DNA of 64,000 nt from Candidatus Accumulibacter sp. ACC003 (GCF_907163085.1 NZ_CAJQTX010000011.1:124001-188000); one strand, 5' to 3'; counted from the stretch's first letter, positions 27,608-36,996 are shown. The notes: a model not told the origin generated them from the letters alone. Translations and numbers: made by a program.

Positions 27608-29089
27608 ATGAAAATCCGGCTCAAGGAAAGGTTGGCAACCGGCAGCACGCTGGTGGTGATCGGCCTGCTGGCGCTGGCTATCGGCTGGGCTTACCTCGAA
27701 GTGGGCGACGCCAACCGTCAGCGCCAGCAAGCCAGCGAGATTTCTCTCGGGCTCACGCAGGTGCGGTTGGTGACTTTCGAATACCGCCAGTACCGCCTGG
27801 AGCGTGCGCGTGTGCAGTGGTTCACCGCTACGGATCATCTCGATCGCCTGATCGCCAGCAGCACCTACTCGGGAAGCGCGCAAAGGGAAATCATCGGCCG
27901 CTTGCGCGCCAGCCGAGTGCTGGTGCGCAACATCTTCACGGCGCTTTCGGCGGTGCCGGTCGCTGAAGCCGGCGCGGCCGTCAGCGACGAATCGCGGCGA
28001 AGATTCGAACTCCAGCTCGACAGCCGGCTACTGGTCGTTCAGCAGGACAGTCTCAACGATGCCTTCCGCCTGACCGAGCTGGCGACCGAGCGCATCAACA
28101 GGGCGCAGGAACGTGTGCTGGTCGTTATCGGCATCGGCTTGACGTCGATTGCCCTGGTTACCCTTGGCACCTCCTGGCTGATCCGGCGCAGCATCCTGGG
28201 GCCGGTGGTCAGTCTGCAGCAGGCAACGGAGGAAATCGCCGCCGGCAACTGGGAGCACCGGCTGGGCTTAGCCGGCGACGACGAGATCGGCGCCCTGGCG
28301 GGGAATTTCGACGCCATGGTGCGCAAGCTGCGCGACGCGCACGCGGAGCTGGCGCGCCGCAACCGGGCGCTGATCGCGTCGAACGAGGAGCTGGAGGCCT
28401 TCAGCTATTCCGTGTCGCACGACCTGCGCGCACCGCTGCGCAGCATGGACGGTTTTTCTCTGATGTTGCTCGAGGACTACAGCGAACAGCTCGACGAAGA
28501 GGGCAAGGACGCGCTGCAGCGCATACGTGGCGCCAGCCAGCGCATGGGCGCAATCATCGACGACCTGCTGCGCTTGTCACACGTGACTCGCGTCGAACTT
28601 GCCGTGAAGCCGCTCGATCTGAGCGCCATGGCGCGCGACATCGCCGACGAGATCGACCGCGAGCACTCCGACCGCGCGCTGGCATGGGTCATCGAAGCCG
28701 GCCTGCGCTTGTCCGCCGACCCGGCGCTGATGCGCATCGCTCTGGACAACCTGCTGCGGAATGCCTGCAAGTTCAGCGCCCACAGCGAGCGGCCGCTGAT
28801 TCGCGTCGGCGCGCTGCCGGGCGACGCCAGAAACACCTATTTCGTCGCCGACAACGGCGTCGGCTTCGATATGGCGTACTCTGACAAGTTGTTCGGCGCC
28901 TTCCAGCGCCTGCATCACGCCAGCGATTTCCCCGGTAGCGGCATCGGCCTGGCGATCGTGCAGCGGATCATTCGCCGGCACCACGGGCGCGTCTGGGCCG
29001 AGTCGACCCAAGGCCGAGGGGCCACCTTCTTCTTCGATTTGAAGGAAGCGAACAATGGACCAGATGAACAAGACCATCCTGCTGGTTGA
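27608..29089 (+). CDS. Membrane sensor histidine kinase (HAMP, phytochrome-like kinase core)
   Basis: The 493-residue protein has two transmembrane helices (about 12-31 and 173-195) around a ~140-residue helical periplasmic sensor. A HAMP domain (about 195-250) and an intact H-box FSYSVSHDLRAPLRSMDGF follow. The HATPase shows DNLLRNACKFS, VADNGVGFDMAYSDKLFGAFQRLH and GSGIGLAIVQRII. The FSYSVSHDLR form is typical of phytochrome-class kinases that pair with Rcp1-like receivers, matching the next gene. It overlaps that gene by 35 bp. Confidence 0.92.
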   Translation: MKIRLKERLATGSTLVVIGLLALAIGWAYLEVGDANRQRQQASEISLGLTQVRLVTFEYRQYRLERARVQWFTATDHLDRLIASSTYSGSAQREIIGRLRASRVLVRNIFTALSAVPVAEAGAAVSDESRRRFELQLDSRLLVVQQDSLNDAFRLTELATERINRAQERVLVVIGIGLTSIALVTLGTSWLIRRSILGPVVSLQQATEEIAAGNWEHRLGLAGDDEIGALAGNFDAMVRKLRDAHAELARRNRALIASNEELEAFSYSVSHDLRAPLRSMDGFSLMLLEDYSEQLDEEGKDALQRIRGASQRMGAIIDDLLRLSHVTRVELAVKPLDLSAMARDIADEIDREHSDRALAWVIEAGLRLSADPALMRIALDNLLRNACKFSAHSERPLIRVGALPGDARNTYFVADNGVGFDMAYSDKLFGAFQRLHHASDFPGSGIGLAIVQRIIRRHHGRVWAESTQGRGATFFFDLKEANNGPDEQDHPAG

Positions 29090-29510
29090 AGACAATCCCG
29101 ACGACGTCAAGCTGACGCTGCGGGCATTCAAGCGCAACAACGTCGCCAACCCGATCGTCGTCGCCCGCGACGGTGTCGAAGCGCTCGACTACCTGTTTGC
29201 CCGCGGCGCCTACGCCGGGCGCCGCGGCAAGGCGCTGCCGGCGCTGATTCTTCTCGACCTGAAACTGCCCAGGCTCGACGGCCTGGCGGTGCTCAAAGCG
29301 GTTCGTGCCGAAGAGTTGACGCGGCTGATCCCGCTGGTCGTGCTGACCTCGTCCAAAGAGGAGCAGGACATGGTTCAGAGCTATACGCTGGGCGCCAACA
29401 GTTACGTGCGCAAGCCGGTCAACTTCAGCGAATTCCTGGAGGCGGCGCGGGTCCTCGGCATCTACTGGTTGATGATCAATCAAGCGCCGCCGGAGCCCCT
29501 GCAAGCGTGA
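29055..29510 (+). CDS. Rcp1-like single-domain response regulator
   Basis: A 151-residue CheY-like receiver without an output domain. ILLVEDNPDDVKLTLRAFKRN gives the acidic pocket, LILLDLKLPRLDGL the phospho-acceptor aspartate, and VVLTSSKEEQDM and YVRKPVNFSEF the conserved Thr/Ser and Lys. The PDD after EDN and the long 60s loop (FARGAYAGRRGKALP) are Rcp1 features. It likely relays phosphate from the overlapping kinase to the large c-di-GMP protein downstream, whose start overlaps this stop. Confidence 0.93.
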   Translation: MDQMNKTILLVEDNPDDVKLTLRAFKRNNVANPIVVARDGVEALDYLFARGAYAGRRGKALPALILLDLKLPRLDGLAVLKAVRAEELTRLIPLVVLTSSKEEQDMVQSYTLGANSYVRKPVNFSEFLEAARVLGIYWLMINQAPPEPLQA

Positions 29511-32500
29511 ACCAGCCGATCAAGATCCTGCTGGTCGAGGACTCCGAGGACGACGCCAGGCTGACCCTGCGCGCGCTGCGCCAGGGTGGCTTCGAGCCGC
29601 TCTCGCGGCGCGTGCAGAGCGCCGTGGAAGTGCACGACGCGCTGGCGCAGGAGCCCTGGGACGCGGTCATCGCCGATTTCAAGATGCCGAGCTTTACGGG
29701 CCTGGAGGCGCTGACGATCGTTCGCGCCAGCGGCCTCGACATCCCGTTCATCCTCGTTTCCGGCAAGATCGGCGAAGAAACCGCCGTCGCGGCGATGAAG
29801 GCCGGCGCCAACGACTACCTGATGAAAGAGAACCTGGCGCGGCTGGCGCCGGCGCTGCTGCGTGAGCTGAAAGAGACGGCAATGCGTGCCGCCCATCGCC
29901 ACTCCCGGGAGCAACTGGTGCAGAGCGAACAGCGCTTGCGGACGATCATCGACACCGAGCCCGAGTGCATCAAGATCGTCAGCCAGGACGGCAGGATCCT
30001 GGAAATGAATGCCGCCGGCCTGGCCATGCTGGAGGCCGATTCGCTGCCCGAGGTATGGTCGAAAGCGCTGCTCGATTTCCTCGTGCCCGAGCACTGCGCG
30101 GCATTCACCGCGCTGCATCGGCGGGTCATGGGCGGTGCCAGCGGCATTTTGGAGTTCGAGGTGATCGGCCTCAAGGGCGGCCGACGCTGGCTGGAAACGC
30201 ACGCCACGCCGCTGCCCGCTGGCGACGGCGAAGCTCCCCTGCTGCTCGGCGTGACCCGCGACATCAGCGAGCGTAAGGCCTTGATGGTGAAGCTGGCCGA
30301 GCGGCAGGCGCACCTGCATGCGGTGCTGCAAGCCATTCCCGACCTGATCTGGCTGAAGGATGCGGCAGGCGTTTATCTGACCTGCAATGCCAGTTTCCAG
30401 CGTTTTTTTGGCGCCAGCGAAGCGGACATCGTCGGCAAGACCGACTACGACTTCCTGGACCGCGCGCAGGCTGACTTCTTCCGAAGCCACGACCGCAAGG
30501 CGATGGCGGCGGGCAAGCCGAGCATGAACGAGGAATGGCTGACCTTCGCCGACGACAGTTACCGGGGCTTGTTTGAAACCATCAAGACGCCGGTGTATGC
30601 CGCCGATGGCGCGCTGATCGGTGTGCTGGGCGTCGCTCGCGACATCACCGCACGCAAGAAAGCGGCCGACAGAATCGCCTACCTCAACCGCGTCTATGCC
30701 GTGCTCAGCGGCATCAATACGCTGATCGTGCACGTACGCGACCGTGGCGAGCTGACCATGCGAGCGTGCCAGATCGCGGTCGAGCAAGGCGGCTTTCACA
30801 TGAGTTTGATGCTGGTCGTCGATCCCGGCGTAAGCGAACTGCTTACGCTTGGCGAGGCGAGCAGAGACGAGAATCTTCTGAGTGCTGTCAAAGGCCTCAC
30901 TGCGGCGCGTGAGCAGGGGCCGGTGTCCTTGAGTGCGCGGGTGATCGAGGACAGCAGGGCGATTGTGGCCAACGATCTGCAGAACACCCCGGCGGCTTTT
31001 TTGCGCGAGGCGTACGCCGCATCGGGTGCCCGCTCGATGGCCATCGTGCCGCTGCTGGTCGCCGAGAAGACACTGGGTGCGCTCGTGCTGTACGCCAGCG
31101 AAATCGATTTCTTCCATGCCGAAGAGATGAGGCTGCTGAGCGAGCTGGCCGGCAACATCGGCTTCGCGATCGATTTTCTCGACAAGCAGAAGCGCCTCGA
31201 CTATCTCGCCTACTACGATCCGCTGACCGACCTGGCAAACCGCAACCTGCTGGCCGACCGCCTGCAGCAGGCGCTGACGCATGCCCGTCGCGCCGGGCGC
31301 CTGGTGGCCGTGATGTTGCTGGACCTGGACCGCTTCAAGGTGATCAACGACAGCCTCGGCCATGGCACCGGCGATGCCCTGCTGCAAGTCGTCGCGCAGC
31401 GCCTGACGGCCTGCGTCCGCGCCGGCGATACGGTTGCCCGTCTGGGCGGCGACGAGTTCGTGGTCGTGATGGGCGACGTCGCCAGCGAGAACGACATCGC
31501 GCCGCTGGCGCGCAAGGTGCTCGATGCGATCGCCAAGGACATCACCGTTGGCGGGCACGACGTGGTGGCGACCGCCAGCGTCGGCATCGCGGTCTCGCCC
31601 AGGGACGGCGAGCAGATGGAGATCCTGCTGAAGAACGCCGACGGGGCGATGTACCGGGCCAAGGATCTCGGGCGTAACAGCTTCCAGTTCTACACGCCGG
31701 AAATGAATTCGCGCACGCTGCAGCGCCTCGAACTCGAAGCGGGTCTGCGCCGTGCGCTGGAGCGCGACGAGCTGCTGCTGTTCTATCAACCCAAAGTGGA
31801 ACTGCAGCGCGGCCAGGTGGTGGGCGCCGAGGCCTTGATTCGCTGGCGCCATCCGGTGCTCGGGATGGTCTCGCCGGCCGACTTCATTCCCCTGGCCGAG
31901 GAAACCGGGCTGATTGTGGCGATCGGCGAATGGGTGATCACGACCGCCTGCGAGCAGCTCAAGGCCTGGCAGAACGAAGGCCTGGCCGAGATCAGCGTGG
32001 CGGTGAACCTGTCGGCGCGCCAGTTCATGCAGGAAAAATTGGCGCAGGTGGTGACTGAGGCCTTGCGTTCGAGTGACGTCAAGGCGCGCTGCCTGGAACT
32101 GGAAGTGACTGAAAGCGCGGTGATGCAGGATCCCGAGCGGACCGTGGCCACCCTGCGCGAACTGAAGCAAATTGGCGTGCGCTTGTCGCTGGATGATTTC
32201 GGCACCGGCTATTCCAGTCTCAACTGTCTGAAACGCTTCCCTATCGATACCTTGAAGATCGATCAATCCTTCGTCCGCGATATCACCACCGACCCGGACG
32301 ACGCGGCCATCGCGGTAGCGATCATTTCCCTGGCCCACAGCCTGCGGCGCCACGTCGTCGCCGAAGGCGTGGAAACCGAGGCGCAGCTCAATTATCTGCG
32401 CCGGCATCGCTGCGACGAGATGCAGGGCTATTACTTCAGCCGTCCGCTGCCCGCCGAGGAGTTTGCCGCGCTGCTGCGCGCCGGCCGTTCATTGGCGCTT

Positions 32501-32908
32501 GGCGCGGCGCGCGTTGACGAAGCGCGATGCTTGTTGCTGGTCGATGACGAGCCCAGCATCGTCGCGGCGCTGCGGCGCGTGTTACGCCGCGACGGCTATC
32601 ATATCCTGACCGCCGCGAGCGCCGCCGAGGGCCTGGAATTGCTGGCGCTGAACGATGTGCAGGTGATCGTCTCCGATCAGCGCATGCCGGTAATGAACGG
32701 CACCGAATTTCTCGGCCGGGTCAAGGAAATGCACCCCGATACCATTCGCATCGTGCTGAGCGGCTATACCGATCTGAAGTCGGTCACCGACGCCGTCAAT
32801 CGCGGGGCGATCTACAAGTTCCTGACCAAACCCTGGGATGACGATCTGCTGCGCGAACACATTCGCGAGGCCTTTATTCATTACGAAGCACGGAAGGGCA
32901 GGGCCTGA
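29507..32908 (+). CDS. REC-PAS-PAS-GAF-GGDEF-EAL-REC c-di-GMP signalling protein
   Basis: A 1,133-residue cytoplasmic protein. N-terminal receiver (about 5-120: ILLVEDSEDDARL, VIADFKMPSFTG), PAS (about 145-260), PAS (about 270-385), GAF (about 400-550), GGDEF (about 560-725) with intact ARLGGDEFVVVMGD and an RAGD inhibitory site five residues before it, and EAL (about 740-990) with GAEALIRWRHP and DDFGTGYSSL. A second receiver (about 1005-1130) has LLLVDDEPSIV, VIVSDQRMPVMNG and FLTKPW. Both turnover motifs look intact, so cyclase and phosphodiesterase activities are possible. The GTG start overlaps the Rcp1-like stop. The C-terminal receiver is RpfG-like. Confidence 0.93.
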   Translation: MNQPIKILLVEDSEDDARLTLRALRQGGFEPLSRRVQSAVEVHDALAQEPWDAVIADFKMPSFTGLEALTIVRASGLDIPFILVSGKIGEETAVAAMKAGANDYLMKENLARLAPALLRELKETAMRAAHRHSREQLVQSEQRLRTIIDTEPECIKIVSQDGRILEMNAAGLAMLEADSLPEVWSKALLDFLVPEHCAAFTALHRRVMGGASGILEFEVIGLKGGRRWLETHATPLPAGDGEAPLLLGVTRDISERKALMVKLAERQAHLHAVLQAIPDLIWLKDAAGVYLTCNASFQRFFGASEADIVGKTDYDFLDRAQADFFRSHDRKAMAAGKPSMNEEWLTFADDSYRGLFETIKTPVYAADGALIGVLGVARDITARKKAADRIAYLNRVYAVLSGINTLIVHVRDRGELTMRACQIAVEQGGFHMSLMLVVDPGVSELLTLGEASRDENLLSAVKGLTAAREQGPVSLSARVIEDSRAIVANDLQNTPAAFLREAYAASGARSMAIVPLLVAEKTLGALVLYASEIDFFHAEEMRLLSELAGNIGFAIDFLDKQKRLDYLAYYDPLTDLANRNLLADRLQQALTHARRAGRLVAVMLLDLDRFKVINDSLGHGTGDALLQVVAQRLTACVRAGDTVARLGGDEFVVVMGDVASENDIAPLARKVLDAIAKDITVGGHDVVATASVGIAVSPRDGEQMEILLKNADGAMYRAKDLGRNSFQFYTPEMNSRTLQRLELEAGLRRALERDELLLFYQPKVELQRGQVVGAEALIRWRHPVLGMVSPADFIPLAEETGLIVAIGEWVITTACEQLKAWQNEGLAEISVAVNLSARQFMQEKLAQVVTEALRSSDVKARCLELEVTESAVMQDPERTVATLRELKQIGVRLSLDDFGTGYSSLNCLKRFPIDTLKIDQSFVRDITTDPDDAAIAVAIISLAHSLRRHVVAEGVETEAQLNYLRRHRCDEMQGYYFSRPLPAEEFAALLRAGRSLALGAARVDEARCLLLVDDEPSIVAALRRVLRRDGYHILTAASAAEGLELLALNDVQVIVSDQRMPVMNGTEFLGRVKEMHPDTIRIVLSGYTDLKSVTDAVNRGAIYKFLTKPWDDDLLREHIREAFIHYEARKGRA

Positions 32909-32917
32909 TGCGTAAGT

Positions 32918-32948
32918 CGTCAGCGATGGCTGGCGCGGCATTTTTTTT
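32918..32948 (+). terminator. Rho-independent-like terminator after the c-di-GMP gene
   Basis: Stem CGTCAGC / GCTGGCG (one G-T pair) with loop GATG at 32918-32935, then five bases and eight T residues. It lies ten bases after the stop codon at 32908. The gap before the T run is longer than ideal. Confidence 0.55.
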
Positions 32949-33004
32949 GCCCCTAAGATTCGGGCTGATCACTGATTCCGCAGTCCCACCACCGGAGATG
33001 ACCC

Positions 33005-33625
33005 ATGAAACTGTACGCTTTCGATCGCGCCCCAAACCCCCGTCGCCTGGCCATGTTCATGAAGTACAAGGGAATCGTGTTGGATACGCAGCAGGTGGAC
33101 CTGATGAAAGGCGAGCAACTTACCGACGCGTATCGGGCGATCAACCCGGAGCTGACGGTACCGGCTCTGCTACTCGATGACGGTACCGTGCTCAGCGAAG
33201 TGATCGGTATTTGCACCTACCTGGAGGGGCTCTACCCGGATCGACCGCTGCTGGGCAGCAGTGCTCTGGAAAAAGCGCAGGTCATCAGCTGGGATCATCG
33301 CTTGTTCGCGGCGATGGTCATGCCCATCGCCGACATGCTGAGGAACAGCTCCGCGGCCTTCCGTAACCGCGCCCTGCCTGGTCCCTACGATGTTCCGCAG
33401 CTTCCCGAAATGGTCGAGCGTGGACGCTTGCAACTGCACTGTTTGCTGCCTGACCTCGACGCTCATCTGGCGCGCCACGCGTGGCTCACTGGCGATAATT
33501 TTACTTTTGCGGATATCGACCTGCTGGCCGCCGTCGATTTCATGGCCTGGGTGAAGGAGTCGGTACCGGAGGAATGCGTCAATCTCAAGGCCTGGTACGA
33601 GCGGGCGAAAGCGGAAGTTGCCTGA
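33005..33625 (+). CDS. Glutathione S-transferase family protein
   Basis: A 206-residue cytosolic GST-like protein. The thioredoxin-fold half (about 1-80) has LYAFDRAPNPRRLAMFMKYKGI, NPELTVPALLLDDGTVLSEVIGICTYLE; the cis-Pro in TVPAL and the SE motif bind glutathione. The all-helical half follows, with TGDNFTFADIDLLAAVDF, the GST N-capping box region. Substrate is unknown. The ATG at 33005 is preceded by GGAGATG. It stands alone between a terminator and the convergent PII operon. Confidence 0.88.
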   Translation: MKLYAFDRAPNPRRLAMFMKYKGIVLDTQQVDLMKGEQLTDAYRAINPELTVPALLLDDGTVLSEVIGICTYLEGLYPDRPLLGSSALEKAQVISWDHRLFAAMVMPIADMLRNSSAAFRNRALPGPYDVPQLPEMVERGRLQLHCLLPDLDAHLARHAWLTGDNFTFADIDLLAAVDFMAWVKESVPEECVNLKAWYERAKAEVA

Positions 33626-33737
33626 CGCCAGCTCGCCGGCTGCGGGCTCCGCTCGTAGCCTGAGGCAGAGCGAACGCCGATAATGGCAGTCGATCGCCGG
33701 GGGCCGCGCCCCGGGCGATCGGCTAGCGGGGACCGGA

Positions 33738-34073
33738 TCAGACGTCGAAAGGCATCATCGGGTGGCCGCGAGACACCGTTTCCATGAAGATCACGCCCTG
33801 CTGCGGTTCGCCGATCTCGCCGGCCTTGAAAACCTGCGCAAAGACCTCGTCGGACTGGGGGGCTTCGACCAGTACCATCACCACGTCGCATTCCCGCCAG
33901 CGCAGCGCTCCGGGTTGCCGGCGACCCGTGCCACGCGCGTGGTGATGCGAGACCGAAAGGACACCTGCTGCGTTTTCGAGGAGTTTCGTCAGCTTCAAGC
34001 CGTAGCCACTGATGACAATCGCCGTGATAAGTTTCTTTTCGACGCCGTAACCGATGTGCGCCAGGACGCTCAT
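33738..34073 (-). CDS. PII-like protein, distal gene of the DUF1538 operon
   Basis: A 111-residue protein of PII-like size and strand-helix pattern: KKLITAIVISGYGLKLTKLLENAAGVLSVSHHHARG, CDVVMVLVEAPQSDEVFAQVFKAGEIGEPQQGVIFME. The early basic-hydrophobic strand, the variable loop where PII has the T-loop, and the late GEPQQGVIF segment parallel GlnB topology, but the uridylylated Tyr region is not recognisable. It overlaps the second PII-like gene by four bases. A regulator of the membrane protein in the same operon is the natural inference. Confidence 0.7.
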   Translation of the reverse strand: MSVLAHIGYGVEKKLITAIVISGYGLKLTKLLENAAGVLSVSHHHARGTGRRQPGALRWRECDVVMVLVEAPQSDEVFAQVFKAGEIGEPQQGVIFMETVSRGHPMMPFDV

Positions 34074-34453
34074 CGGGGGTGCTCGGTGTGTACGCCAAAG
34101 CGGGCAGCGACTTCGTGCGGCACGTAGGTGGCCATCTTGTCGAGTCGGCTCATCCACAGGATGCCCATCCCCGGGGTGTCCATTTTAGCCGACACGAAGA
34201 TCCGTTCGAACATGCTGTCGGCCTGCTCCGACGGAACCACGATGTAGATGATTTCCTTCTCGGTGTTGACCGTCAGGCCGAGGATGCCGAGGTGTTTCTG
34301 GCGGACGCCGGTACCGTGCGCATGGAACACCGTCGCTCCCTGCGCGCCGGCTTCAACAGCCACCTGGACGACCAGGTCGGCGACGCCGCGCTGGACGACG
34401 ACGGTGATCAGCATGACGTCGGTCAGCACGATTAGTTCATTGGTTTTGCTCAT
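34070..34453 (-). CDS. PII-like protein, middle gene of the DUF1538 operon
   Basis: A 127-residue PII-family-like protein: MLITVVVQRGVADLVVQVAVEAGAQGATVFHAHGTGVRQ, EKEIIYIVVPSEQADSMFERIFVSAKMDTPGMGILWM. The double pattern of hydrophobic strand, helix, Gly-rich loop and the late MDTPGMGILWM (where PII has the GDGKIFV-type strand) supports the fold. It is joined by ATGA overlaps to the DUF1538 gene before it and the other PII-like gene after it. The ligand is unknown; PII relatives bind ATP, ADP, 2-oxoglutarate, bicarbonate or cyclic nucleotides. Confidence 0.75.
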   Translation of the reverse strand: MSKTNELIVLTDVMLITVVVQRGVADLVVQVAVEAGAQGATVFHAHGTGVRQKHLGILGLTVNTEKEIIYIVVPSEQADSMFERIFVSAKMDTPGMGILWMSRLDKMATYVPHEVAARFGVHTEHPR

Positions 34454-36153
34454 GGCTTCTTGCTCCTCCTTTTTCGTCCGCGGGTCTTCATGTCGATCCA
34501 CAGGCCGGTGCTGAGCACCGAAATGATCGGGCCGACCGAACACATGGCGAGAATGCCGAAGCCTTCGGCGGCGCCGACGACTTCGCCAAGGCCGATGCCG
34601 AGCGCCAGCAAGAGCGGCACGGTGACCGGACCGGTGGTTACGCCCGCGCTGTCCCAGGCCAGGTTGACGATCTCTTCACGCGAGACGATGGTCAATACCA
34701 GCGCGATCGTATAGCCGCTCAGCAGCAGCACCCATAGCGGCAGGTCGAAGAGGATCCGGGCAACTCCCAGCGCGGCGCCGACCCCGACGCCGGTAGCGAC
34801 GGCATGGATCAGCATCCGTTTGCGGAAGGCGCCGTCGGTAAGGTTCTCGACGGTCATTCCCATGGCGTTGAGCGCCGGCTCGGCGACGGTCGCGCCAAAG
34901 CCGATCGCAAAAGCGAAGGCCAGGGTCATGGCGATCCCCAGGGCGTAAGGATAGAGCGGCGGCGCGCCGGTTTCCCGGTGTGGCGAGAAGGCCCAGGGCA
35001 CGTTGTTGCCGGCCTGCTCGCCGAGCGCCACGAGGCCGGCGGTGAGGCCCAGATTGAACAGTACCATGCCTGCCACGGCCATCCCGATGCCATAGAAGAA
35101 GATGTTGCGACGGCGGATCTTCTGGCCCAGCAGCTGGGTCTGCACGAGTACCAGCAGCAAGACCAGCGGCACGATGGCGCGAAAGGCGCCAAGAATCTCG
35201 GCAAAAGGCGTCGTTTCGTACCAGCCGGTGGTGCTGGGTGGAAGGATCGGCAGCATCGCGCCGGCTCCCTGGCTGGTCAGGTGGATCGCCGTGCCGAGGA
35301 CGGCGAGAATCGGGAAGATCGACGCCAGCGTGACGATACCGAAGCCCGACAGCGGGTTGTCGCTACGCCCCGTCGACGCGGCGACGCCAACGCCGACTGC
35401 CAGCACCAGTGGCACGGTGACCGGACCCGTCGTGACCGCGCCGCAGTCCCACGCCAGACCGATAATCGGCGCCAGCTCGGGCTGTTGCGCGCACCAGGCG
35501 GTCAGGCCGAGCGCCAGCGGCACGATCAGTAGCACCATCGTCTTCAGCCGCCAGCCGAACATCGTCCGCAACATGCCGACACTGACCGCCAGACCGACGC
35601 CGCCGGCGACCGCCAGCACCAGCCACAGGACATAGGGGCCGAGCAGTTGTCGCAGCCACGGTGAGCGCTCGGGTGAAATGGAACTGGCGGCCGCCTGCAG
35701 TGCCCCCAGAGCAGGTTCGGCAAAAGTCGCCGCGGCGCCGAGCAGCACGCTGAAAGCGAGCAGGACCGTCGGGTGCGTCTTGCCCGGCATCTGGAAACCA
35801 ACGTTTTCGGCGAATGGCATCAAGCCGAGCTTGACGCCTTCCATGAAGAACATCAGGCCGATGATCACCGCCAGGACGCCCAGCGCGACCGATTCGGCGT
35901 CGAGCAGCGAGGTGCGCAGCGCGAGCGCCTGAAAGCCGATCAACAACAACGCCAGCGGCAGGACGGCGCGCAGTTGCTCGCTGAAGCGGATCGAAACGTA
36001 GGGGGTCAGCAAGCGGTGCAGATCGACGGCGCGTAGCGCTGGACGCTTGGGCTGCAGGCGCTCGGCTTCAAGCAGCGCGGCAAAACTGATCTGTCGTCGA
36101 TGGCGCTGGATGGCGCCGAGAAAGATGCCGTAACGTAGCTTGCGTTCTGCCAA
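34450..36153 (-). CDS. DUF1538 family membrane protein (duplicated transporter-like)
   Basis: A 567-residue polytopic inner-membrane protein made of two similar halves. IIGLAWDCGAVTTGPVTVPLVLAVGVG in the first half mirrors IVNLAWDSAGVTTGPVTVPLLLALGIGLG in the second, and ATFAEPALGAL mirrors ATVAEPALNAM. Such inverted or tandem halves are typical of transporters. The TTG at 36153 follows an excellent AGGAGG (36161-36166 complement) and fits homologous N-termini; the frame runs further upstream without a good start. It heads an operon with two PII-like genes. The transported substrate is unknown. An ISAs1 element sits 66 bp upstream of the start. Confidence 0.87.
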   Translation of the reverse strand: MAERKLRYGIFLGAIQRHRRQISFAALLEAERLQPKRPALRAVDLHRLLTPYVSIRFSEQLRAVLPLALLLIGFQALALRTSLLDAESVALGVLAVIIGLMFFMEGVKLGLMPFAENVGFQMPGKTHPTVLLAFSVLLGAAATFAEPALGALQAAASSISPERSPWLRQLLGPYVLWLVLAVAGGVGLAVSVGMLRTMFGWRLKTMVLLIVPLALGLTAWCAQQPELAPIIGLAWDCGAVTTGPVTVPLVLAVGVGVAASTGRSDNPLSGFGIVTLASIFPILAVLGTAIHLTSQGAGAMLPILPPSTTGWYETTPFAEILGAFRAIVPLVLLLVLVQTQLLGQKIRRRNIFFYGIGMAVAGMVLFNLGLTAGLVALGEQAGNNVPWAFSPHRETGAPPLYPYALGIAMTLAFAFAIGFGATVAEPALNAMGMTVENLTDGAFRKRMLIHAVATGVGVGAALGVARILFDLPLWVLLLSGYTIALVLTIVSREEIVNLAWDSAGVTTGPVTVPLLLALGIGLGEVVGAAEGFGILAMCSVGPIISVLSTGLWIDMKTRGRKRRSKKP

Positions 36154-36246
36154 TGTTTTTCCTCCTGGCGGAAATCTAACACAGAAGAATGAATCTCGTT
36201 CGCCGCTGCCACCCGCCTTCACGGTAAATTTGTTCTCGTGCCGGGA

Positions 36247-36996
36247 TCAAGGTGATACGTGGCCTGTAGAATTTTTGGTCATGCGCAGGTAGTCGAAGAC
36301 CAATCGGATGTTGCGGTTGAGGTGGCGCATTTTTTCGGAAATGCTGGTTTTGCCGTCGGAGAAGTGGTGCAGGATTCCGACGGCAAAGCGGCGCAGGCGT
36401 GACATGTTCTCGGGTCCGTAACCAGTCCGAATACGGCTACGGTCCTCGTCGTAGTTCCAGTCGATGACGTAGTGACAGCGGTTCTCTATCGACCAATGGC
36501 CGCGATTGATGGCGAGGATTTGCTGTGGGCTGGCCTGTTCTGGAGGGCGACTGGTGATCCCGAGAGCGATTTCGTGCGTCCGCTTGCCGCTCTTCTTGTG
36601 CAGCACTTCGCGCTCGATCAAGAACACCTGGCCGACATACGGGAAGTCGAGATAGGCGTTGAGGGCATTGCTGCACCAAATACGCCGAGTCTCGATCCGA
36701 CCATGGTCAGGTGGCGAAACCGCCACGAAGTCTGCCCCCTTCCGATCCTGGAAGAGGAGCGCGATATCGGCTTGCAGTGTTGGCTGATTGCCTTTGACCG
36801 TGAAGTGATAGTGCGCCTTGCGCTCCACCAGGTAGGTCGCCAGCTTGCGCTGTGTCAGTAGCGCGTCGGCGGTGATGTCCTTGCCCTGAATATCGATCGC
36901 ATCGAGCAGGGGTATGAACATCCCGATTTCATTGGTCTGCTTGAGCTCGTCCCCGCCATTTACGGGCAAGGTGCCGACTTTTTTTGGGTGTGACAC
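36247..36996 (-). CDS. ISAs1 transposase, second frame (copy 2)
   Basis: Translation is identical to the copy 1 second frame: DITADALLTQ and GHWSIENRCHYVIDW supply the second Asp and the Glu of the DDE triad. It is reached by -1 frameshifting at 36978-36984. The stop codon lies 27 bp inside the element end. Confidence 0.88.
   Translation of the reverse strand: MSHPKKVGTLPVNGGDELKQTNEIGMFIPLLDAIDIQGKDITADALLTQRKLATYLVERKAHYHFTVKGNQPTLQADIALLFQDRKGADFVAVSPPDHGRIETRRIWCSNALNAYLDFPYVGQVFLIEREVLHKKSGKRTHEIALGITSRPPEQASPQQILAINRGHWSIENRCHYVIDWNYDEDRSRIRTGYGPENMSRLRRFAVGILHHFSDGKTSISEKMRHLNRNIRLVFDYLRMTKNSTGHVSP

Noticed and set aside
29480-32407. 975-codon minus-strand frame opposite the GGDEF-EAL gene
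   Set aside because: The plus strand encodes a complete multi-domain signalling protein. The antisense frame has His/Arg/Gln-rich shadow composition typical of high-GC DNA.
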